Program-made: the position numbers and the translations under genes | Shown here: one piece after another, positions 26,270 to 35,268 of the stretch | How positions within the stretch are numbered: position 1 is the stretch's first letter | Layout: every line of letters begins with the position of its first letter | The notes under the pieces: generated by a model | Databases searched by the model: none | What the model saw: the letters and a program-made list of their open reading frames with translations, nothing else | What the model was told of the DNA's origin: nothing | Source: Bacteroidales bacterium | GTDB lineage: Bacteria > Bacteroidota > Bacteroidia > Bacteroidales > UBA12077 | DNA length: 59,915 nucleotides | Assembly (NCBI GenBank): GCA_019038645.1 | Contig: JAHOYT010000032.1 | Location: 1 to 59,915 of the forward strand | Reading direction: 5' to 3'

Positions 26270-26899
26270 TCATTTAATATAATAATCAAATGTTATTTTA
26301 GTCCATGTTTCCATTTCCTCATAAAATTCAACTAAATCAGGTTTATCAATCCAATTTGCTGTCATCTTATCCGTTTCATTAACAACAACATTTTTGTTTG
26401 ACACTTGTATATTATAAAAGAGCCCTATATGAACGCTGCCAACCGAAATGGTATCATCATTTATAAAGCCAATAAATTCTATATCCTCTATTAAACAACC
26501 ATTTAAAAGTTTGACTTCTTCAAATAATTCTCTTTTTAATTCATTAATTAGATACTGTTCTTTCGATTCACTTGAGTTGGCAGGATTCATATGCCCACCC
26601 ACTCCTAAAGTGAACTTATTGTGTAACCTTTTTTCTGTCTGTTTCGATAATCTTTTAAATAGGTAAAATGATTGGCTTCGCCGAGCTCCGCTACGCTCCG
26701 GTTCTTTGTTTGAGATAACTGCATAGGGAATAATTTGCTTAAAAGAAGGATCTCCTTCCAATTCACTCCTTTTGCGAAAAAGACCATTTTGAACAATCTT
26801 ATTCAAAACATCACTATTGCCATGTATTAACCCTTGTTCTTTATAAGTAATTATATCCCAAAGCTCAATTGTTGGTATTGCGAAAACTAATTCATCCAA
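26270..26899 (-). CDS. NUDIX hydrolase with a GC-rich in-frame insertion
   Basis: This 209-residue protein has the Nudix box read as GGHMNPANSSESKE followed by ELKRELFEEV, a match to G-x5-E-x7-REUxEExGU with an extended spacing, as in larger NUDIX relatives. The preceding strand region ends FTLGVGG. Residues ~66-77 (EPERSGARRSQS) are coded by a GC-rich stretch (26674-26701) foreign to the AT-rich gene and placed between two strands (PYAVISNK and FYLFKRL) normally joined by a short turn, so it looks like a small insertion. It sits 29 bp after thyA and is likely co-transcribed. Substrate unknown. Confidence 0.82.
   Translation of the reverse strand: MDELVFAIPTIELWDIITYKEQGLIHGNSDVLNKIVQNGLFRKRSELEGDPSFKQIIPYAVISNKEPERSGARRSQSFYLFKRLSKQTEKRLHNKFTLGVGGHMNPANSSESKEQYLINELKRELFEEVKLLNGCLIEDIEFIGFINDDTISVGSVHIGLFYNIQVSNKNVVVNETDKMTANWIDKPDLVEFYEEMETWTKITFDYYIK
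26674..26701. repeat. GC-rich inserted element inside the NUDIX gene
   Basis: This 28-bp block is far more GC-rich than its surroundings, with a direct repeat of GCTCCG and an inner GAGCTC palindrome. It keeps the reading frame and adds about eleven residues in a loop. Confidence 0.55.
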
Positions 26900-26928
26900 A
26901 ATATTTATTGTTTGTAAATAGTTGGTGC

Positions 26929-28020
26929 TTAAACAGCCATACTCCTTCTAATTGAAGGATGAGGATCATAGTTTTCTACAACAAAATCATCAATAGTTAG
27001 TTGATCAAAAGGTTTTTTGGCAATATGTAATGTAGGCATAGGTTTGGGTTCTCTTGACAATTGCTCAAGAATTGCCGTTACGTGATCATATTTTTCTTCA
27101 TTTCCGTCACCAGGAGCGTATTTATTAATCCATTCAACAACTTCCAGATATTCTTCTCTTTGAGAAACATTTCTTATTCTTTTTTGTAATTCCTTGAAAT
27201 TTTCTTTGTGCCATTGAGTTCTCTTTCCAATACCAGCATAAAAATGTGAATCTCCAAAACTGTGGATAAATGTTTTTGGAACCATTCCCGCTTCTTGAGC
27301 TATTACGTGGGTAAGAGCAGCATAACTAGCTATATTAAAAGGAACACCTAAAAACTGATCACAAGATCTTTGGTAAAGTTGTAATTCTAATTCGCCTTCT
27401 TCATTAGCAGTTGCCTGATATAGCACATGACATGGAGGTAAGGACATTCTTGGTGTATCTCCGGGATTCCATGAATCAACAATATGTTTTTTCCCTGTTG
27501 GTTTCTTTTTTAGACCATCAATCATTTTTCTAAGTTGATCTATTTCAACAAAAGCATTTTTATCATGATCAAAATATTCCCATCTTCTCCATTGTTTTCC
27601 ATAAATAGGACCAGCATCTCCCCATCTTTTTGCAAATTCAATATCTTCTTTAACTCTTTGACCATATTCTGCCATTGCCTTGTTCCAGTCTTCAGAATAT
27701 TTCACAATACCCTCAGAAAATATACCTTCTTTAATCATTCCCGGCAAATTGCCCTGAAAAGCATCAGGTCTCCAAATAGGGCAATTATTATCTTCCAGAT
27801 ATTTGATGTTCGTATCTCCTCTTAAGAACCATATTGTTTCATGAAACATAGATCTTGTAGCCATCTTTTTAGAAGTTAATAATGGATACCCTTTTCTAAG
27901 ATCATATTCGTTTTGATAGCCAAATAAGGAAATAATTCCAGAACCTTTACTTCCTCCTTTAAAATTTGAACGTTCAGAAGTTAAAATTGCTTTTGAATGA
28001 TCCAGATATTGTTGTGCCAT
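26929..28020 (-). CDS. thyA: Thymidylate synthase ThyA, long form
   Basis: This enzyme methylates dUMP to dTMP with methylene-THF. Catalytic Cys197 sits in SLPPCHVLYQ; the RSCDQFLGVPFN phosphate-binding segment and HSFGDSHFY are intact. At 363 residues it is about 100 longer than the E. coli type. Extra sequence lies at about 85-130 (before GPIYGKQWR) and in the C-terminal third (RNVSQREEYLEVVEWINKY). This long form is known from other bacteria and phages. No DHFR gene is adjacent. It is followed by the NUDIX gene after 29 bp, consistent with a nucleotide-metabolism pairing. Confidence 0.95.
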   Translation of the reverse strand: MAQQYLDHSKAILTSERSNFKGGSKGSGIISLFGYQNEYDLRKGYPLLTSKKMATRSMFHETIWFLRGDTNIKYLEDNNCPIWRPDAFQGNLPGMIKEGIFSEGIVKYSEDWNKAMAEYGQRVKEDIEFAKRWGDAGPIYGKQWRRWEYFDHDKNAFVEIDQLRKMIDGLKKKPTGKKHIVDSWNPGDTPRMSLPPCHVLYQATANEEGELELQLYQRSCDQFLGVPFNIASYAALTHVIAQEAGMVPKTFIHSFGDSHFYAGIGKRTQWHKENFKELQKRIRNVSQREEYLEVVEWINKYAPGDGNEEKYDHVTAILEQLSREPKPMPTLHIAKKPFDQLTIDDFVVENYDPHPSIRRSMAV

Positions 28021-28181
28021 TTTTAAGTATATTTTTAGGTTTTACTGTCATCAAAAATAGTTTTTATTAATGGACTCTAAAGTTTAAGTATGGTAAATTT
28101 ATCAACAAAATATAAGAGCCTTGTTCATAAATCAAAGCTCACTTATCTACTCTATAAAATAGCGTACTAAGCTATCTAATA

Positions 28182-28742
28182 TTACTTATTTGGTAGAGAT
28201 AGTAATTTTGTAAATAGTTGTGCTGTAGCTATTGCATCACCTATTGCCGTATGTCTTCCTTCAACTTTAATTCCAAAATAGTCAAAGGCTTCAGCAGATG
28301 AAATTGCCTTTTGCGTTATATGGCCTGCCAGATAGAGATAATATAGGATTGAAGAAGTATCAATAATCCTATGCGAAAAAAAATTACTGAAATCTTCGTT
28401 ATTCTTTGAAAAGAGGAGTCTTAAAAAACTAACATCAAATTGAACATTATGACCAGCTAATGTAATTTTTTCTTGCTGTGGAAAATGCCTGTTGAGAAAT
28501 AGTAATATTTTTTCAATAGCCAGAGACGGGGAGATTGCTGTTCGCTTATGCTTTTCTATATCAATTCTGTTTATAGATAAAGCCTCTTCAGTAACAGAAA
28601 GTATTCCATCATTGATTAGTAATTCTTGTGAATCAATAATCTTCATATTCTCCCAAACAACCATTGCTAATGATAAAAGCGAATGCCTGTTTGGATCTAA
28701 GCCTCCTGTCTCTGTATCAATAAATAACACTTTATCTCGCAT
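28182..28742 (-). CDS. DnaQ-like 3'-5' exonuclease
   Basis: This 186-residue DEDDh exonuclease has ExoI FIDTETGG (Asp9, Glu11), ExoII NVQFDVSFLR and ExoIII RHTAIGDAIAT (His and Asp). It is cytoplasmic. It could be a proofreading epsilon-like subunit or a stand-alone exonuclease; there is no polymerase or helicase domain fused to it. Monocistronic, about 160 bp upstream of thyA in the same direction, so loose co-expression is possible. Confidence 0.9.
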   Translation of the reverse strand: MRDKVLFIDTETGGLDPNRHSLLSLAMVVWENMKIIDSQELLINDGILSVTEEALSINRIDIEKHKRTAISPSLAIEKILLFLNRHFPQQEKITLAGHNVQFDVSFLRLLFSKNNEDFSNFFSHRIIDTSSILYYLYLAGHITQKAISSAEAFDYFGIKVEGRHTAIGDAIATAQLFTKLLSLPNK

Positions 28743-29228
28743 TTCAGTAGTTTTTCTTCAAATAATTGAACAAAGATATTAAGTTTTAATTTCTATCTAC
28801 GTCATGAATAAAACAAAGTTTTAATGAGTTTGATTCTTTGACACTAAAACTAAATAAATTTTAGTACTAATTTGAGCTTTATTTGTATCTTATATGTACC
28901 AGGTTTATGTAAGTGTCACAATATCAAGGTAAAATACTTTCTGTATCGGGAAAGGAATGTAATAAAGAATACTATTATTGCTGTAAGGGTAAATATCCAA
29001 ACATTAATTTATTATTGTTCTTCAATATTATCTTCTTCACAACTTATTGTTAATAACACTGAAAAGAATTAGATTGATATGACCTTGGTTTTAATGATTT
29101 TTTCAATTTACATGAAAAGAATTATTTTATTAAAATAATGCAATAGAATGTTTTATTTGTGTGCTATTTCATTCTGGTTTTTTTATAATAATAGTATCTA
29201 ATTTATCTAAAGCATGTAAATTCTATGC
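28743..29228. other. Gene-free spacer
   Basis: This 486-bp AT-rich stretch separates the exonuclease and histidine kinase genes. The only open frame (+, 28872-29072) starts at TTG, has no family resemblance and looks random. I see no RNA gene. Confidence 0.45.
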
Positions 29229-30584
29229 CTAGGGAGTTGAGGTAGATTCGAATTTTATTAAAACAGTTGTCCCTCCTGCCTTGCCGGCAGGCAGGTTGTT
29301 TTTTTCTGATTGAACTTCAAGCAAACCGCCTTGCGATGTAATAAGCTGTTTGGCAATGGTTAGTCCAATACCAGAACCACTTTTCTTTGTTGTAAAAAAT
29401 GGAATAAAAATATTACTCATGTCTTCTTTCTCTATTCCGGTTCCGTTATCAATAAATTTTATAGTTACTTTATTATTGATCTTTAAACCTTGAATAATTA
29501 TTTTGGGATCAGAAATGTTTTGTACAGCTTGTATAGCATTTCTGATTATATTTAAAGATGACTGTATAACTAAATTTTTATCAGAGATTATATTTATGTC
29601 TTCCTTTAAATATTGTATTTCTAAAATCGAAGTTAAATTGAATTCGCTTTCACACAAGACTGCTATTTCCTTAATTATGCCATTAATTGAATTTTTGTTT
29701 AAAACTGGTTTTGGTAAGTCGCTTAATTCACGATAAATTGACACAAATCCCATCAATCCATTACTGCGTTGATGAATAATCTCTAAGCCTTCTTTTGTAT
29801 CTGTTATATATTTTTCCGGATCTTTTTTTAATAGTTCATTTAAATGACTGCTTAAAGAATGAATAGGTGAAATTGAACTTAATATTTCATGAGCTAAAAC
29901 TTTTATAACTTTTTGCCATGCATCAATTTCTTTCTGATCTAATTCTTTATGTATATCCTGGAATGAAATAAGTTTAATTTTTCTTTTTAGTAATACAAAT
30001 TCCGAAGCCCTAATAGTGAAATCCACTATTTCTTTATTTACAATTGCTTGTGTAAGCCTATTATCGCCGGCTCGAATGTTTAAAATAGTATCAAAAAACT
30101 TTTTGCCAAATTGTTTCAGGTCTTCAGTCTTTTTTAATTTTTTTGATCCCAGCAATTCTAAACCAGCATTATTAATAAGATCAATACGATCATTTTCTAT
30201 TGTTATTATTCCGGTTTTAAGATGTTCAACCAGGTATTTTAAATAGTGATGTTCGTTTTCCTTCTCAATTCGGGATGCTCTGATAATTTCTGTTATTCCA
30301 TTTAATTTTCCGGATAATTTTTTAAATGAACTGTCATCAGGAAGATTCTCAAAACCGATTGATGTTCCTGTTTCATGAACAGATGAAAAAAAGCGGTCGA
30401 GCATTCTATTTGTTTTATTTACTAATGTTACCAACCAAATAAATTCTAATGCCAATAAAATATGTAAAAAAATCACCGTGTGAATATATTCAGATTTGAA
30501 ACCAATCCACGCAATTAAATATGCTGTACCAAGCATAATTAATCCAAGAATAATTATTCTAATATAAAATGATCTATAAACCAT
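29229..30584 (-). CDS. Membrane sensor histidine kinase (NtrB-like) of a sigma-54 two-component system
   Basis: The protein has 451 residues: two N-terminal membrane helices (about 8-28 and 35-55), a PAS-like domain (about 115-215), HisKA with His232 (VLAHEIL) and an HATPase domain with N box NIIRNAIQAV, G1 DNGTGI, and FIPFFTTKKSGSGIGL. Near the C-terminus the code for NLPAGKAGG (29275-29295) is a GC-rich palindromic insertion between SEKN and GTTVLIKF, in frame. The gene overlaps the upstream response regulator by 11 bp, so they are one operon. The signal is unknown; the short extracytoplasmic loop suggests sensing within the membrane or through the PAS domain. Confidence 0.93.
   Translation of the reverse strand: MVYRSFYIRIIILGLIMLGTAYLIAWIGFKSEYIHTVIFLHILLALEFIWLVTLVNKTNRMLDRFFSSVHETGTSIGFENLPDDSSFKKLSGKLNGITEIIRASRIEKENEHHYLKYLVEHLKTGIITIENDRIDLINNAGLELLGSKKLKKTEDLKQFGKKFFDTILNIRAGDNRLTQAIVNKEIVDFTIRASEFVLLKRKIKLISFQDIHKELDQKEIDAWQKVIKVLAHEILSSISPIHSLSSHLNELLKKDPEKYITDTKEGLEIIHQRSNGLMGFVSIYRELSDLPKPVLNKNSINGIIKEIAVLCESEFNLTSILEIQYLKEDINIISDKNLVIQSSLNIIRNAIQAVQNISDPKIIIQGLKINNKVTIKFIDNGTGIEKEDMSNIFIPFFTTKKSGSGIGLTIAKQLITSQGGLLEVQSEKNNLPAGKAGGTTVLIKFESTSTP
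29275..29295. repeat. GC palindromic mini-insertion in the kinase gene
   Basis: CCTGCC-TTGCC-GGCAGGCAGG is a near-palindrome of 21 bp, GC-rich in an AT-rich gene, coding for LPAGKAG on the minus strand. It is closely related to the palindrome at 10871-10890. Confidence 0.75.
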
Positions 30585-31941
30585 ATTTCTTAATTTTTCG
30601 ATAAATTGCTGGTCTCGATAATTTTAATTCTTTGGCAATTTCCGATATATTTCCATAATATCGACTAATTGCTTTTTTTAGATAATATAGTTCAATTTCT
30701 TCCCATGTTTTATGGTTATCCTTTTCATTTATCAAATCATAGGAACCTCCCGGGTTAATACTTTCGATTTGTAAATAATCCTTTGTAGTTAAAATGACTG
30801 CTTTTTCCAATGAATGCTGCAGTTCCCTTACATTCCCCGGCCATGTGTGATTTTCCAGTTGTTTATGTGTCTTTTCATTAATCTTACAGTTTTTACTATA
30901 TTTTTGATTAAACCTTTCAATAAAATGCTCTGTTAGAATTCTAATATCTTCTTTTCTTTCCCGTAACGGAGGAATTTCAATTTCAATCGTATTAATACGA
31001 TAAAGTAAATCTTCTCTAAATCTATTTTCTTTAATAAGTTTGTTGATATTCTTATTGGTTGCGCATATTAATCGTGTATTAACTTTCACCTTTCGCTGAC
31101 TTCCAACCGGGTATACTTCTTTATTTTGAATTGCAGTTAATAATTTACCTTGTAAAGGAATTGATATATTTCCTATTTCATCAAGAAATAGCGTGCTGTT
31201 ATTTGCAATTTCAATTCGTCCTTTTTTATTTGCAATGGCGCCTGTAAATGATCCTTTTGTATGACCGAATAACTCACTTTCAAATAAATTCTCAACAATA
31301 GCTCCAAGGTCTACATGAACAAATGCTTCATCTTTTTGCCTGGATTTTTTGTGAATTTCACGTGCAATTACTTCTTTCCCGGTGCCATTTTCTCCTAATA
31401 TTAGAATATTTGCTTCAGTTGGAGCAACAGTATAGATAATATCCATGATTTTTTGCATCCTTACAGACTCAGTATGAACTAAAGTAAATTGTTTGTCAGC
31501 ATCTTCTGTAATTTGTTTGTTGATAGCTTTACTTGTTGCCAATTCTTCCTTTGTATAGTTATATTTACAGGCCGATTTGAGTGTTGCAAGTAATTTTTGA
31601 TTCTCCCATGGTTTTAAAATAAAATCAATTGCACCTTCTCTCATTGCTTCTACTGCAAGATTAATTGTTGCATAGGCAGATATCATGACTACTGTTAAAT
31701 CAGAGTCTTGTTTTTTAATTTCTCTCAGCCAATACAGGCCTTCATTGCCGGAAGTTTTGCCGGTAGAGAAATTCATATCCAGCAGAACAACATCAAATTT
31801 TTCTTTTCTTATTACTTCAGGAATAAGATTAGGATTACTCAAGCATTTAATCTTATTGAATTCGTACTTAAGAAGCAACTTCAAAGTTTCCAGAATCTGT
31901 TGATCATCATCAGCGATAAGAATATTGCAATTATTGACCAT
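30574..31941 (-). CDS. Sigma-54-dependent response regulator (NtrC family)
   Basis: The protein has 455 residues. The receiver domain has the acidic ADDDQQ pocket, phospho-acceptor Asp55 (VVLLDMN) and the late Lys (FILKPW). The AAA+ domain has Walker A GENGTGKE (183-190), the sigma-54 contact loop GSFTGA (230-235, a common variant of GAFTGA) and Walker B LFLDEIGNI. A C-terminal Fis-type helix-turn-helix ends ISEIAKELKLSRPAIYRKI. It should activate sigma-54 promoters when phosphorylated by the overlapping kinase. Two dyads just upstream of its ATG are likely binding sites, so it may regulate itself and the divergent permease. Confidence 0.95.
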   Translation of the reverse strand: MVNNCNILIADDDQQILETLKLLLKYEFNKIKCLSNPNLIPEVIRKEKFDVVLLDMNFSTGKTSGNEGLYWLREIKKQDSDLTVVMISAYATINLAVEAMREGAIDFILKPWENQKLLATLKSACKYNYTKEELATSKAINKQITEDADKQFTLVHTESVRMQKIMDIIYTVAPTEANILILGENGTGKEVIAREIHKKSRQKDEAFVHVDLGAIVENLFESELFGHTKGSFTGAIANKKGRIEIANNSTLFLDEIGNISIPLQGKLLTAIQNKEVYPVGSQRKVKVNTRLICATNKNINKLIKENRFREDLLYRINTIEIEIPPLRERKEDIRILTEHFIERFNQKYSKNCKINEKTHKQLENHTWPGNVRELQHSLEKAVILTTKDYLQIESINPGGSYDLINEKDNHKTWEEIELYYLKKAISRYYGNISEIAKELKLSRPAIYRKIKKYGL

Positions 31942-31944
31942 TTT

Positions 31945-31961
31945 TGTAAAATATCGTTACA
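31945..31961. promoter_or_regulatory. Activator-binding dyad 1
   Basis: TGTAA-N7-TTACA with central ATATCG is a 17-bp inverted repeat immediately upstream of the response-regulator ATG. It is nearly identical to dyad 2, 23 bp away. Confidence 0.6.
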
Positions 31962-31967
31962 TGCATT

Positions 31968-31984
31968 TGTAATGTATCGTTACA
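31968..31984. promoter_or_regulatory. Activator-binding dyad 2
   Basis: TGTAA-N7-TTACA with central GTATCG has the same architecture as dyad 1, centre-to-centre 23 bp. It lies about 52 bp upstream of the sigma-54-like promoter of the permease gene, a plausible enhancer spacing. Confidence 0.6.
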
Positions 31985-32035
31985 AATATATTAAATATAT
32001 TTATATAATCGATTGAAAATTAAGCATTTTTTAGT

Positions 32036-32053
32036 TTGGCATTTTTTTGGTCT
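32036..32053 (+). promoter_or_regulatory. Candidate sigma-54 promoter of the permease gene
   Basis: TTGGCA (-24 element) is followed with correct register by TTGGT in the -12 position (consensus TTGCW). The -12 C is missing, so this is a weak match, supported mainly by the neighbouring NtrC-type activator and dyads. Confidence 0.4.
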
Positions 32054-32083
32054 ATCGTTAGTAAATCTTAAATTTGAATAATC

Positions 32084-34435
32084 ATGTTTAAAAATTATTT
32101 ATTAATAGCATATCGTTTTATTATTCGTTATAAAGGATATTCATTTATTAATATTCTTGGATTAGCTACAGGGCTGGCTTGTACCATCATTATATATTTG
32201 TGGGTTCTGGATGAATTAAATTTTGATACATTTCATAAGAATTATGATAATATCTATAGAATAGTTCAGAATCAGCAGAATGGAGAATTTAAAGTAGCAG
32301 CAACCTGCGCTCCAATGGGACCAAAATTTGAAGAGGAATTTCCCGAGATTCTTGAATCGGCAAGATACAGACCATACACACGAACAGCACTTTTTTCTCA
32401 CGGTGATAAGAATTTTTACGAAAGTGGATTTGGTTATGCTGATCCTGAGTTTTTTGAAATTTTTAGTTTTAATATTATTGAAGGTTCGCTAAAAGGTTTT
32501 GCCGACCATACAACAAGTTTAATAATTACTTCAGAAATGGCGGAGAAATATTTTGGCGATGAAAACCCAATTGGAAAGGCAATAACAATAAACAAAGGAA
32601 CTATATATACTGTTGCTGCCGTTATTGATAATATACCTGCCAACTCGCATATTCAATTTGATGCCATTGCTCCTTTTGCAAGATTGTATGAGACAGGATG
32701 GCTTCTAAACTGGAATAACAATTATTATTATGCCTATGTGCTGTGCGATGAAAATATTGATTATCGCAGTATGGAAGAAAAATTCCATGTTAGTATGGAG
32801 GAAGAATTTGATTATGAATTTGACGAAGCATACTATCTGCAACCTTTATCTGAAATTCATCTAAAATCAGATTTCAATATTGATTTATACTCACACACCG
32901 AAACGCGTTATCAGTATGTTTACCTATTCATAGTTGTCGGAATAATTATTATTTTGATTGTTATTATAAATTACATGAATTTGTCTACCGCCCGTGCAAC
33001 CAGACGAGCCAGGGAAGTTGGAATAAGAAAGGTGGTTGGCGCAAAACGAATGCAACTTATAGGTCAGTTTCTTGGTGAATCCTTAATCCTTACATTTATT
33101 TCCTATTTTATAGCAATTATATTCACAGAGTTGTTACTTCCCTCTATAAATAACCTCACGGGAAAGGTGTTGGATATTTCATATTCGAATCCGGAATTTG
33201 TTATAGGTATTTTTGTAATTCTGATATTTACTGGTATTGTTTCTGGTAGTTATCCGGCGTTCTATTTGTCATCTTTTATTCCTGTAAATGTGTTAAAGGG
33301 AAATGTTAAATCAGGTTCAACTTTATTTAGGAAAGTGCTCGTAATATTTCAGTTTAGTTTATCAGTAATTCTTATTATCGGTACATTTTTCATTTACAAA
33401 CAATTGAAATTTATTCAAAGTAAGAATCTGGGTATTGATAAAGAACTGTTACTTTATACTTCATTTAAAGGTAAGTTATATGATAATTATTTTCCATTTA
33501 AAGCGGAATTAAAAAAACTGAATAACGTACTTAACGTTACATATTCAAATAATATCCCGACTTATACTGTCAACTCAACAAGCGGAGTAAACTGGGAAGG
33601 AAATGATAGTAATGAGGGAATGTTAATGCATAGGTATGTAGTTGATCATGATTATGTATCAACATTTAATGTTGATATTATTGATGGAAGAGATTTTGAT
33701 ATTACTTTACCAACGGATTCTGCTAACTATATATTAAACGAAGCCACAATTCGGGTTATGGGAATGGAAGATCCTGTAGGGAAATGGTTTAATTTGTGGG
33801 GTATGAAAGGGACTATTATTGGCGTAATGAAAGATTTCAATTTTAAATCATTGCATAAACCAGTCGAGCCTCTCATGCTTTATATAACCAAAGATATTTA
33901 TGGTTACATGTTTATTAAGATTAGCAGTAATGATATTCAGGGAACAATTCGCGAAATAAATGACTTGTGGACTCAGTTTAATGGTGAATTCCCAATGGAT
34001 TTTAAGTTCCTGGATGATGAGTATGAAAAGCTGTATACTGCAGAGCAAAAGCTAGGCAAGTTGTTTAGTGTATTTGCTGCAATTGCGGTATTCTTATCCT
34101 GTTTAGGTTTATTTGGTCTGGCATCTTATATGACCGAACGAAGGACAAAAGAAATTGGAATCAGAAAAGTTTTTGGTGCATCCAGTACAACTGTGACCCG
34201 GTTATTAACATGGGAATTTACTAAATGGGTTATTATTTCAACAGTAATTGCCTGGCCAGTTGCATACATATTTTTAAATAGATGGTTACAAAACTTTGCC
34301 TTCAGAACTGATCTTGATTATTATATATTTGTTTTGGCTGGCATTCTCGTTTTGCTAATTGCTCAGTTATCGGTATTATTCCAAACTTATAGAGCTTCCA
34401 GAGCCAATCCTGCAAAAATATTAAAATATGAATAA
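32084..34435 (+). CDS. FtsX/MacB-type ABC transporter permease
   Basis: This 783-residue membrane protein has an N-terminal helix (about 15-38; NILGLATGLACTIIIYLWV), a large extracytoplasmic MacB_PCD domain, an FtsX domain with three helices (about 280-425), a second periplasmic domain and a second FtsX domain (about 665-780). Cytoplasmic coupling motifs ARATRRAREVGIRKVVGA and ERRTKEIGIRKVFGAS precede each FtsX domain. Such proteins usually act with a MacB/LolD-like ATPase in mechanotransmission, lipoprotein or toxin export. No ATPase gene lies in this window. It is divergent from the two-component genes and is probably their target. A terminator follows. Confidence 0.92.
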   Translation: MFKNYLLIAYRFIIRYKGYSFINILGLATGLACTIIIYLWVLDELNFDTFHKNYDNIYRIVQNQQNGEFKVAATCAPMGPKFEEEFPEILESARYRPYTRTALFSHGDKNFYESGFGYADPEFFEIFSFNIIEGSLKGFADHTTSLIITSEMAEKYFGDENPIGKAITINKGTIYTVAAVIDNIPANSHIQFDAIAPFARLYETGWLLNWNNNYYYAYVLCDENIDYRSMEEKFHVSMEEEFDYEFDEAYYLQPLSEIHLKSDFNIDLYSHTETRYQYVYLFIVVGIIIILIVIINYMNLSTARATRRAREVGIRKVVGAKRMQLIGQFLGESLILTFISYFIAIIFTELLLPSINNLTGKVLDISYSNPEFVIGIFVILIFTGIVSGSYPAFYLSSFIPVNVLKGNVKSGSTLFRKVLVIFQFSLSVILIIGTFFIYKQLKFIQSKNLGIDKELLLYTSFKGKLYDNYFPFKAELKKLNNVLNVTYSNNIPTYTVNSTSGVNWEGNDSNEGMLMHRYVVDHDYVSTFNVDIIDGRDFDITLPTDSANYILNEATIRVMGMEDPVGKWFNLWGMKGTIIGVMKDFNFKSLHKPVEPLMLYITKDIYGYMFIKISSNDIQGTIREINDLWTQFNGEFPMDFKFLDDEYEKLYTAEQKLGKLFSVFAAIAVFLSCLGLFGLASYMTERRTKEIGIRKVFGASSTTVTRLLTWEFTKWVIISTVIAWPVAYIFLNRWLQNFAFRTDLDYYIFVLAGILVLLIAQLSVLFQTYRASRANPAKILKYE

Positions 34436-34453
34436 CCAAAATTAATTAAAGTA

Positions 34454-34484
34454 AAAGGGTACAATATTTATTGTGCCCTTTTTG
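34454..34484 (+). terminator. Terminator after the permease
   Basis: Stem AAAGGGTACAAT/ATTGTGCCCTTT (one G-T pair) with T-run, 19 bases after the permease stop. Confidence 0.85.
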
Positions 34485-34893
34485 TATAATAAATATACTG
34501 AATATATTGGATAAAATTAATGCATAGTATCTTCTTTCAAAAATTTCATAATATTCATAAATGCTCTCTTTAGTTCTATTTCCAATTATTAGTAAACGCT
34601 TACAAAATATTCCTGATCTGAGTAATTTTAATTTATTTTATCAACAAAAATAATTTTGTAATTCGATAATAAAATAGTAACCGTCATCCAAAAGCAATTG
34701 TTGTGTGGTAAACTTTGAATTTTATGAATTCATCCTCTCTGATGGCTGTATTTTATGAAAATAAATTGAATAAAATAAAGGAGTTGAAATTAATTAGTTG
34801 AAATTTACAACTATTAGAATTTGGCAACTATTTTAATAAGTTAGTTATTTGAATAATACAAAAAATCAATATTTTTAATATTAGTAAATTAGG
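34485..34893. other. Gene-free spacer
   Basis: These roughly 400 bp of very AT-rich DNA lie between the permease terminator and the DUF3820 gene. I see no ORF of interest, RNA gene or repeat. Confidence 0.45.
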
Positions 34894-35112
34894 ATGGACG
34901 GTTTTAATAAGAATATATTAACAGATCTGGTAACAATTCGAATGCCTTTTGGTAAATATAAAGGTATATTAATTTGTGATTTGCCTGAACCATATTTAGT
35001 TTGGTTTTATCAAAAAGGGTTTCCGGAAGGGAAACTGGGAATGCTTATGTCAACCATTTATGAAATTAAGTTAAACGGGTTGGAGTATTTATTAAAACCA
35101 TTGAAAAAATAG
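34894..35112 (+). CDS. DUF3820 small protein
   Basis: This 72-residue protein has the DUF3820 signature: MPFGKYKGILICDLPEPYLVWF and a C-terminal helix. Family members have been called putative quorum-sensing-regulated virulence factors, but a molecular role is not established. A related fold occurs at the C-terminus of DnaQ-like exonucleases, where the motif PFGKYKG binds substrates. The first ATG is used. Independent transcription is likely. Confidence 0.85.
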   Translation: MDGFNKNILTDLVTIRMPFGKYKGILICDLPEPYLVWFYQKGFPEGKLGMLMSTIYEIKLNGLEYLLKPLKK

Positions 35113-35268
35113 CATTTTAGTTAAAATAATAAAACCTTGAAATTAAACTTATTATAAGGTAATCTGTTAATTAGTAAAATCAGATCATTATATCTTTTAT
35201 ATTTTTGAAACGTTTTACTTATTTTTAGAAAAAATATTTTTAGCTTGCGCACCTTATAAATAACATAA

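Noticed and set aside
28872-29072. 66-codon plus-strand frame in the spacer before the kinase gene
   Set aside because: TTG start, no ribosome-binding site, no recognisable domain and random-looking composition.
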